From NCBI GenBank assembly GCA_016931895.1, contig JAFGDY010000171.1, positions 1 through 35,814 of the forward strand: a stretch of DNA of 35,814 bases. The letters run 5' to 3'. Shown here one piece after another: positions 30,732 through 35,814 of this stretch; position 1 is the stretch's first letter; each line of letters opens with the position of its first letter. The notes beneath the pieces are model-generated. The model searched no databases, was not told the origin of the DNA, and was given only the letters and a program-made list of their open reading frames with translations. This DNA is from Anaerolineae bacterium. Its GTDB lineage: Bacteria > Chloroflexota > Anaerolineae > 4572-78 > J111. A program made the translations under genes and the position numbers.

Positions 30732-30789
30732 GTAGGGGCACGGCCTTGCGCCTGCCCCATATGGGGCGACCGCAAGGGCGCGCTCCTAC
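30732..30789. repeat. Palindromic intergenic repeat (GTAGGGGC... type)
   Basis: GTAGGGGC near 30732 and GCTCCTAC near 30789 are the outer arms, with TGCCCC-AT-ATGGGGC at the centre. Imperfect palindrome of ~58 bp just downstream of the preceding repeat and before the convergent queA end. Confidence 0.65.
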
Positions 30790-30824
30790 CCCAATCTATC
30801 AGAATTAACTTGACGGTGTAATAG

Positions 30825-31943
30825 TTACAGTATCAGCATCGCGTCGCCAAAGGAGTAAAAACGATACCGTTGGGCAATGGCCTCCTCGTAGGCCCGCAGA
30901 ATCAACTCGCGCCCGGCAAAGGCGCTGACCAGCATGAGCAGGGTGGATTGGGGCAGGTGAAAATTGGTCAGCAGCAGGTCAACCGCGCGGAAGGTAAAGC
31001 CGGGGTAGATAAACAGGTCGGTTTCTTCCTCAATGGCCGTCACCACGGCCCAGGGACACGCTTCCTCTCCGCCCCGGCCGGGGGCAGGCAACGCGCTGGC
31101 TTCTTGCAGCGAGCCGGTTTGCCCGGCGCTGCGCAAGGCCGCGGTTTCCAGGGTGCGCACGGCCGTGGTGCCTACGGCCACCAACCGCCCCCCGGCCAGT
31201 TTGGCCCGGTTGATGCGCGCGGCGGTGGCGGCGGTCAGGCCGGCAAACTCGCGGTGAATGGGATGGGCCTCAATTTGCTCAACCGTGACCGGCAGAAAGG
31301 TATCCAGGCCAATGTGCAGGGTCACGTAATCAAGCAGCACGCCCCGCTCCCGCAGCGCCAGCAGGCTTTCCGGGGTAAAATGCAGCCCGGCCGTGGGCGC
31401 GGCCGCAGAGCCGGACACCCGGCTGAAAACTGTTTGGTAGCGTTCGGCGTTAGCAAGCGGGGTATGGATGTAAGGCGGCAGCGGCGTTTGGCCCACCTTG
31501 TTCAGCCAGGCTTCAACCGGCCGGTTGAACGCAACCAGGCGCCGAGCCTGGCCCAAGTTCTCCTTGACGGTCAGAAAAAGAGGAGGCCCCGCCCGGCGCG
31601 GCGGCGTTCCCCGGCCGGCAATCTCCACCACCACCCCCGGCCGCAGCCGTTTGCCCCCCACCAATACTTCCCAAAGCAGGTGGTCAATTTGTTTAAGCAA
31701 CAGGATCTCTACTTTGCCGCCGCTGGTCTTGCGCCCCAACAGGCGAGCGGGAATGACCCGGCTGTTATTGGCAATGAGCATATCGCCGGGCCGGAGCAGG
31801 TTGGGCAAATCTGTAAAACGGCAATGCGTAATTTCGGCGGTATGGCGGTTAACCACCATCAGCCGCGAGGCGTGGCGGGGTTCCAGGGGGGTTTGGGCAA
31901 TGAGGTTTGGCGGCAAGTGATAATCAAATAGGCTGACGTTCAC
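30825..31943 (-). CDS. queA: S-adenosylmethionine:tRNA ribosyltransferase-isomerase
   Basis: A 372-residue enzyme of queuosine synthesis that transfers and isomerises the ribosyl part of SAM onto preQ1 at tRNA position 34. Family marks: the N-terminus FDYHLPPNLIAQTPLEPRHA, FTDLPNLLRPGDMLIANNSR then VIPARLLG, GSAAAPTAGLHFT, and the end TNFHLPQSTLLMLVSAFAG then YRFYSFGDAMLI. It starts with GTG 7 nt after the lipoprotein stop, so it is in an operon; ruvB-queA proximity is a widespread gene order. An insert (~270-300, with a run of Ala/Pro/Gly) makes it slightly longer than usual. Confidence 0.96.
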   Translation of the reverse strand: MNVSLFDYHLPPNLIAQTPLEPRHASRLMVVNRHTAEITHCRFTDLPNLLRPGDMLIANNSRVIPARLLGRKTSGGKVEILLLKQIDHLLWEVLVGGKRLRPGVVVEIAGRGTPPRRAGPPLFLTVKENLGQARRLVAFNRPVEAWLNKVGQTPLPPYIHTPLANAERYQTVFSRVSGSAAAPTAGLHFTPESLLALRERGVLLDYVTLHIGLDTFLPVTVEQIEAHPIHREFAGLTAATAARINRAKLAGGRLVAVGTTAVRTLETAALRSAGQTGSLQEASALPAPGRGGEEACPWAVVTAIEEETDLFIYPGFTFRAVDLLLTNFHLPQSTLLMLVSAFAGRELILRAYEEAIAQRYRFYSFGDAMLIL

Positions 31944-31950
31944 GGGTCAA

Positions 31951-32547
31951 TTATTCTACCACTTCAATCCGTTGGGTCAGCCACGGCCCCTTGTTTTGGG
32001 CGTTATCCGTTACCTGGATGCTTAAATCATAAGTGCCCGGCAGGCGCCCGGTCCAAAGCAAAAAAACAGTCCAGCTTGAATTGGGGTAGGGCGACCGGGC
32101 AGAACTGAGGCGGATAGGTTGGTTTTGGACCGAAATTTCTTCGGTAATAAGTTGGTCGCAAGGCGCACCCAGGCAGACCCTATTGGCAAGATCAGTGTTG
32201 GGGGCCACAACCTTGAGGGTGGCAAATTCAACAGAGGCCAGCGTGTCGGGAAGGGAGAAGGCTTGAGGATTTGCTTCTATTGTTCCGGCCGGTTTGCCGT
32301 TGACCAGAATCTCAAGCGCGCCCAGCCCATGGGGGCTAAGGTGGCGGCTTTCCAGGTAAAGTTCCTGGCCTACTTTAACCTGTATGTTGGCCGGGTTGGG
32401 GACAAAGGTGGAGTGGGGCCACGGGCCGGAAGCAGCCGGCGGGCTGGCCACCCCCAGGCTGGTCGCTTCGGTTAGAGATTGGCAGCCCAGGGTCAACCAG
32501 GTGAGGCCAAGGATGAGGCGGATCAGCATTGTTGAGTATTTAGCCAT
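31951..32547 (-). CDS. Putative lipoprotein with Ig-like fold
   Basis: A 198-residue exported protein. N-terminus MAKYSTMLIRLILGLTWLTL then GC is a lipoprotein signal with lipobox LTLGC, lipidated C22. The mature part is beta-rich with repeated features of Ig-like/Big modules: KVGQELYLESRHL, LEILVNGKPAG, LPGTYDLSIQVTDNAQNKG. The central VCLGAPCDQ holds two Cys able to form a disulfide. GGGGATGG precedes the ATG. It lies between ruvB and queA on the same strand, which is unusual for that gene order. Exact function unknown. Confidence 0.8.
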   Translation of the reverse strand: MAKYSTMLIRLILGLTWLTLGCQSLTEATSLGVASPPAASGPWPHSTFVPNPANIQVKVGQELYLESRHLSPHGLGALEILVNGKPAGTIEANPQAFSLPDTLASVEFATLKVVAPNTDLANRVCLGAPCDQLITEEISVQNQPIRLSSARSPYPNSSWTVFLLWTGRLPGTYDLSIQVTDNAQNKGPWLTQRIEVVE

Positions 32548-32592
32548 TTGTCCATCCCCCTAAAGGCTTTTAGAACTTACGCGCGTTTAGAA

Positions 32593-32621
32593 GTGACAGT
32601 CACTTGCGAAGTGACTGTCAC
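32593..32621. repeat. Perfect 13-bp-arm palindrome (GTGACAGTCACTT)
   Basis: GTGACAGTCACTT (32593-32605), GCG, AAGTGACTGTCAC (32609-32621). It lies 14 nt after the ruvB stop on the minus strand. The arms are themselves near-palindromic, so it could form a hairpin or a cruciform. No T-run. Confidence 0.7.
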
Positions 32622-32635
32622 CTCTGGAACACTGC

Positions 32636-33658
32636 TCAAAACAACGACGGCTGTTCCGGCCTGTCCGGCGCGGCCAGGCCCAAATGCTGGTAAGCGTGCG
32701 GCGTGGCCACCCGGCCGCGCGGGGTGCGGGCCAAAAAACCCAGTTGCAGCAGATACGGCTCCACCACGTCCATTACGGTGCTGCTTTCCTCGCTGATGCT
32801 GGCGGCAATGGTTTCCAGGCCCACCGGGCCGCCGCCAAACTTTTGGATGATGGAGTGCAGCACTTTGCGGTCCAGGTCGTCCAGACCCAGGGGGTCAACG
32901 TTCATTAATTCCAGCGATTCCTGGGCCACGGTTCGGGTAATCACCCCGTTGGCCCGCACCTGGGCAAAGTCGCGCGCCCGTTTGAGCAGCCGGTTGGCAA
33001 TGCGGGCCGTGCCCCGCGAACGGGCGGCAATTTCCAGCGCGCCTGCCTCGTCAATGGGCACGTTCAAAATAGTGGCCGAGCGGGTGACAATTTGTTGCAG
33101 CTCTTCCGGGCTGTAAAACTCCAGTCTAAAGATAGCGCCAAAACGATCGCGCAGGGGCGCGGCCAGCAGGTCCAGGCGGGTGGTGGCGCCCATAGTGGTA
33201 AAAGGCGGCAGCTTGAGCCGGATGTTGCGGGCGCTGGGGCCTTTGCCGATCACAATGTCCAGGGCGTAATCCTCCATAGCCGGGTAAAGCACTTCTTCCA
33301 CGGCCCGGCCCAGGCGGTGGATTTCGTCAATGAACAGCAGGTCGCCCCGGCGCAGATTGGTGAGTATAGCGGCCAGGTCGCCGGCCCGCTCAATGGCCGG
33401 GCCAGAGGTGATCTTTAGGTTGACGCCCATCTGGTGGGCCACAATGCTGGCCAGGGTGGTTTTGCCCAGGCCCGGCGGGCCGTAAAGCAGAATGTGGTCC
33501 AGGGCCTCGCCGCGCTTTTGGGCCGCTTCAATTAAAATTTGAATGTTCTCTTTAACCGTGGCCTGGCCAAAGTAACCGGCCCAATCGGTGGGGCGCAGGC
33601 CAACGTCCAGGGTCTTGTCGGTAGTTTGTTCGGCGGGGGAAATAGAACGCTCGTCCAT
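32636..33658 (-). CDS. ruvB: Holliday junction branch-migration helicase RuvB
   Basis: A 340-residue AAA+ motor that, with RuvA, drives Holliday-junction branch migration. Seen: N-terminal [12 protein letters not shown], Walker [10 protein letters not shown] (60-68), Walker [11 protein letters not shown] (107-116), the sensor/arginine-finger region [18 protein letters not shown] (~157-174), and a C-terminal winged helix with [18 protein letters not shown] and the terminal [17 protein letters not shown]. Full length. First gene of the ruvB-lipoprotein-queA run on the minus strand. A weak AGG is close to the ATG. Confidence 0.97.
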   Translation of the reverse strand: MDERSISPAEQTTDKTLDVGLRPTDWAGYFGQATVKENIQILIEAAQKRGEALDHILLYGPPGLGKTTLASIVAHQMGVNLKITSGPAIERAGDLAAILTNLRRGDLLFIDEIHRLGRAVEEVLYPAMEDYALDIVIGKGPSARNIRLKLPPFTTMGATTRLDLLAAPLRDRFGAIFRLEFYSPEELQQIVTRSATILNVPIDEAGALEIAARSRGTARIANRLLKRARDFAQVRANGVITRTVAQESLELMNVDPLGLDDLDRKVLHSIIQKFGGGPVGLETIAASISEESSTVMDVVEPYLLQLGFLARTPRGRVATPHAYQHLGLAAPDRPEQPSLF

Positions 33659-33714
33659 ACCTGGGATTATACCACAGAATGGGGGAAGGGCCTATTGGTA
33701 GGGGAGGCGTGCTG

Positions 33715-33777
33715 AAATTTTGGCGGTAGAGATAGGACAATGTCCTATCTCTAACCGATGGCCTAAAAATTGGGGCA
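33715..33777 (-). repeat. 64-bp intergenic repeat element, copy 2 (inverted relative to copy 1)
   Basis: Reverse-complement copy of the element at 25704-25767. Its core at 33727-33753, TAGAGATAGGAC-AAT-GTCCTATCTCTA, is a perfect palindrome. It lies in the gap upstream of ruvB and downstream of the toxin gene. Confidence 0.75.
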
Positions 33778-33802
33778 GGCCGTTGACCGGCCGGGCGGCA
33801 GC

Positions 33803-34192
33803 TTACGCCAGCCAGTCCTCAAGTTGCAAAACAGGAATGCGGTCAAAATGGCGGCGATTGTGCGTAACCAGGGAAGATTGGTGGGTGAGGGCAATACTGG
33901 CAATCTGCAAGTCCAAGTCGGATAGGGGAGTTCCTTGCCGCTCTAGCCAGGCTTTGAGCCGGCCGAATTGTTGGGCTGCCGCCGCGTCAAAGGGAAGCAT
34001 AATCAAACCGGCCAGGAGCACGTCCAGGCGGGCCAGGTTTTCAGCAGGCCGGCTTGACTTGTGCGCGCCGTGCGCCAGTTCACCCACACTCACGCAAGTC
34101 ACGGCCAGGTCATCGGCCGGGGTAACCTGCTGCCGCAGGTCCAATTGACCGCGCAATACGGCCACGCAGTGGTCGCTGTCCAGGATTTTCAT
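33803..34192 (-). CDS. PIN-domain toxin (VapC-like ribonuclease)
   Basis: A 129-residue PIN-domain protein, probably a Mg-dependent endoribonuclease. Acidic active-site candidates: D5/D7 in LDSDHCV, E38 in VSVGELAHG, D92/D94 in LSDLDLQIA, and the THNRRHF(D) segment (110-117) typical of VapC-type toxins. Length is standard. Its ATG overlaps the antitoxin stop (ATGA), the usual order antitoxin first, toxin second. The RNA target cannot be read from sequence. Confidence 0.92.
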   Translation of the reverse strand: MKILDSDHCVAVLRGQLDLRQQVTPADDLAVTCVSVGELAHGAHKSSRPAENLARLDVLLAGLIMLPFDAAAAQQFGRLKAWLERQGTPLSDLDLQIASIALTHQSSLVTHNRRHFDRIPVLQLEDWLA

Positions 34193-34533
34193 AGGTTTAC
34201 TATGGGACGAGGGGATGGCTTTAGACGGTTGGCGTAAATCTCATCGGCCAGGGCCGCCAGATCGGCTTCGTTGCGCCACAGACCAAAAGCGGCCATAGCC
34301 GGGTGCGCCTGACCTGCCTCGATCTCGGCCAGCAGGTCCGGGTTCTGCCCCAGAACCACGGCCAGTTGCCGCGCTGTGTGAGCCGTTCGCTCCAGTTGTT
34401 CAAATTCCGTGGCATTAATTAGCACGGCCAGCGGCCGCTCGCGCCGCTGAATGAGAAAACGCTCCCCGGCGACTGCACGCGAAATCAATTCTGAAAAGCG
34501 ACTTTTGGCTTCGCTAATGTTCAAACTGTGCAT
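34189..34533 (-). CDS. Phd/YefM-family antitoxin
   Basis: A 114-residue protein. N-terminal DNA-binding/dimer part: MHSLNISEAKSRFSELISRA, then VAGERFLIQRRERPLAVLIN, the clear Phd/YefM pattern. The C-terminal half (~60-114) would wrap and neutralise the toxin. I chose the ATG at 34533 with GGGAGG a few bases upstream; a TTG at 34554 is in frame but lies beyond that site. It likely represses its own promoter with the toxin, as known for the family. Confidence 0.9.
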   Translation of the reverse strand: MHSLNISEAKSRFSELISRAVAGERFLIQRRERPLAVLINATEFEQLERTAHTARQLAVVLGQNPDLLAEIEAGQAHPAMAAFGLWRNEADLAALADEIYANRLKPSPRPIVNL

Positions 34534-34562
34534 TTGACCTCCCGAGTAAGTCAAATTGACCT
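34534..34562 (-). promoter_or_regulatory. Candidate operator of the toxin-antitoxin pair
   Basis: GTCAA-A-TTGAC at 34550-34560 is a perfect palindrome, and the heptamer TTGACCT occurs twice at 34534-34540 and 34556-34562. The site lies directly upstream of the antitoxin start, where Phd-type proteins bind. Confidence 0.35.
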
Positions 34563-34829
34563 ATTTGATAGGATACCACACCGCAACGGCAGAGGCAAAT
34601 AATGCGTCCAGTTCGCCTGACCTATGCTGTACTTTTGCGCAAAATTATGCTACCATAAAAAGCGTTCAGGCATTTTGAAATCTAACAACGCCACCACCAT
34701 CTCTCCCGCCTCCGATGCCCTATTGCCACTTCATTATTATTTGCCAGAAGTGCCCATGCACGTGTGACGCTTACCCCCAATAATGAAATTCAGTTTATTT
34801 GTAGATTTGTCTATTCTCAAAGGAGGTAA
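34563..34829. other. Intergenic region before the beta-helix gene
   Basis: About 270 bp without a gene. It holds an inverted pair, TTCATTATT (34729-34737) and AATAATGAA, ~40 bp apart, and AT-rich stretches near 34640-34665. No promoter is convincing enough to name. The ribosome-binding site AAAGGAGG at 34819-34826 belongs to the next gene. Confidence 0.4.
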
Positions 34830-34834
34830 ATGGA

Positions 34835-35814
34835 ATGGCTAACCAAAAGTTACTCAAAAAATGGCATTTTCTATCAAGGCTCGCCCGGCTGGGGTTGGGC
34901 CTGGGGCTGCTGATAATAGTAGCGGCGGGTCTCTGGTTTATCCCGGCCGCCCACGCAGCCACCTATGTAGTGGATCGTTTTGACGACAACGCCGGGGCCA
35001 CGGCCTGCACGGCTGCGCTCAACGATTGCAGCCTGCGCGGCGCAATTTCGGCAGCCAATAATAACCCCGGCGCCGACACCATCACCCTGCCTGCCGGCAC
35101 CTATACCTTAAGCGGGAGTGGCGATGATACCAACGGCCAGGGCGACCTGGACATCTTCGCAAACCCAGGCGGCGGCAACCTGACCATCAACGGCGCAGGC
35201 GCGAGCGTGACCATTATTAACGGGCCTACTGGTAATGACCGGATATTCCATATCCAGGCCCCCGGAGACACTGTCAATATTTCCGGCGTGACCATTCAAA
35301 ACGGCAACGCGCCCGGTTATGGGGGCGGCATTGCTATCTCGAATGGCGCGCTGAATATTGCCAATAGCACCATCTATAGCAACACCACCGCTATGGGCGG
35401 CGGCGCCATTGCCATTTCCGGCGACAGCGCCCTGAACATTGTTAACACCACCATCTACAGCAATGCCGCCACCGGCGATCACGATGGCGGCGGCATTTAC
35501 AATCTCAGCCGCACCGTCACCATTACCGGCAGCGCCATCTACACCAACACAGCCAGGGATGGTGCTGGCATCGAGAATAATGATGGCACAGTGCTTATCA
35601 CCAACACGACTATTGATGATAATGAAGCCTCCCAGGGTGGCGGCGGCATCGTCAATTGGAGCGGCGCCGTCACCATCGCCAACAGCGCCTTTTCTAACAA
35701 CCGGGCGGGCGATGGCGGCGGCGGTATCCTCAACGAAACCTCCGGTACCCTGAACATCGCCAACAGCGCCCTGTCCAATAACTACACCACCCGCTTTGGC
35801 GGTGGTATTTCCAG
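34835..35814 (+). CDS. Secreted beta-helix protein with CSLREA-like segment (3' end outside window)
   Basis: An open frame from the ATG at 34835 to the end of the window, ~326 codons, with the stop outside. AAAGGAGG lies 8 nt upstream; an out-of-frame ATG at 34830 is too close and soon meets a stop. A signal peptide runs to A41 (RLGLGLGLLIIVAAGLWFIP, then AAHA). The mature start, ATYVVDRFDDNAG to CSLRGAISAANNN, is the CSLREA-type segment found in exported proteins of this sort. After ~residue 130 there are repeated units of ~25-35 residues with GGGI-N, LNIANSTIYSN and VTITGSAIYTN, a right-handed beta-helix like polymorphic outer-membrane proteins. Probably cell-surface or secreted. Confidence 0.88.
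   Translation, partial: MANQKLLKKWHFLSRLARLGLGLGLLIIVAAGLWFIPAAHAATYVVDRFDDNAGATACTAALNDCSLRGAISAANNNPGADTITLPAGTYTLSGSGDDTNGQGDLDIFANPGGGNLTINGAGASVTIINGPTGNDRIFHIQAPGDTVNISGVTIQNGNAPGYGGGIAISNGALNIANSTIYSNTTAMGGGAIAISGDSALNIVNTTIYSNAATGDHDGGGIYNLSRTVTITGSAIYTNTARDGAGIENNDGTVLITNTTIDDNEASQGGGGIVNWSGAVTIANSAFSNNRAGDGGGGILNETSGTLNIANSALSNNYTTRFGGGIS

Noticed and set aside
30870-31931. 353-codon open frame antisense to queA
   Set aside because: It is the mirror frame of queA; Gly/Gln/Arg-rich low-information composition, and queA is unmistakable on the other strand.
34830-34834. ATG at 34830 as start of the beta-helix gene
   Set aside because: It is out of frame with the long open frame, too close to the ribosome-binding site, and its frame closes within about 30 codons.
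1-35814. tRNA, rRNA, CRISPR arrays, insertion sequences or prophage
   Set aside because: Gaps between genes were read for clover-leaf, spacer-repeat and transposase signals, and none was found; the repeats present are short palindromic elements only.

Overview
The window looks like chromosome from a moderately GC-rich, free-living bacterium, most probably an uncultured member of Chloroflexota (Anaerolineae-like). That placement is an inference from the gene content: large GAF/receiver signalling arrays, tandem ArsA/Get3-type ATPases, a secreted beta-helix protein with a CSLREA-like segment, and many palindromic intergenic repeats. No rRNA, tRNA, CRISPR array, transposase or phage gene was seen.

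Layout. (1) 1-1.5 kb: the tail of a Cys-rich hypothetical protein, palindromic intergenic repeats, and a short-chain dehydrogenase followed by an intrinsic terminator. (2) 1.9-20.9 kb: an all-plus-strand signalling island. It starts with a receiver-GAF-histidine kinase, an OmpR-type regulator and a lone receiver. It continues with a complete chemosensory operon (CheW, CheR-TPR, CheW, a GAF-containing MCP, CheA-REC, CheB) whose parts match the Wsp (alternative cellular function) type rather than a flagellar system. Behind CheB, where Wsp has its GGDEF output, come two paralogous GAF-GAF coiled-coil proteins, an RsbT-like protein without its ATP-binding motifs, and a lone receiver. The island ends with an OmpR regulator preceded by a TTCAAA repeat array, then a kinase with a pseudo-receiver coupled to another OmpR regulator. 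(3) 21.0-22.8 kb, minus: gatA and gatC. (4) 22.9-25.7 kb, plus: a strong promoter with a palindrome over its -35, a ~390-nt leader, a CstA-family transporter and a thioredoxin-like protein. (5) 25.7-29.8 kb: an uncharacterised cluster of a small conserved protein, two tandem ArsA/Get3-family ATPases, a hypothetical protein, an opposing membrane-anchored protein, and a second paralogue of the small protein. (6) 29.8-33.7 kb: rsmE (plus) and, on minus, ruvB, a lipoprotein and queA. (7) 33.8-34.5 kb: a Phd/VapC-type toxin-antitoxin pair. (8) 34.8 kb to the end: the N-terminal part of a secreted beta-helix protein that runs off the window.

How the genes work together. The Wsp-like array probably senses a cytoplasmic or membrane signal through the GAF/MCP receptor, adapts through CheR/CheB, and passes phosphate from CheA to its own receiver or to the lone CheY-like proteins. 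The most interesting candidate system is the tandem ATPase cluster. The first ATPase keeps the Switch I aspartate but has a degenerate Switch II; the second keeps Switch II but has Asn in place of the Switch I aspartate. That pattern suggests an obligate heterodimer working with the small paralogous proteins, perhaps in targeting or inserting membrane proteins. This is inference.
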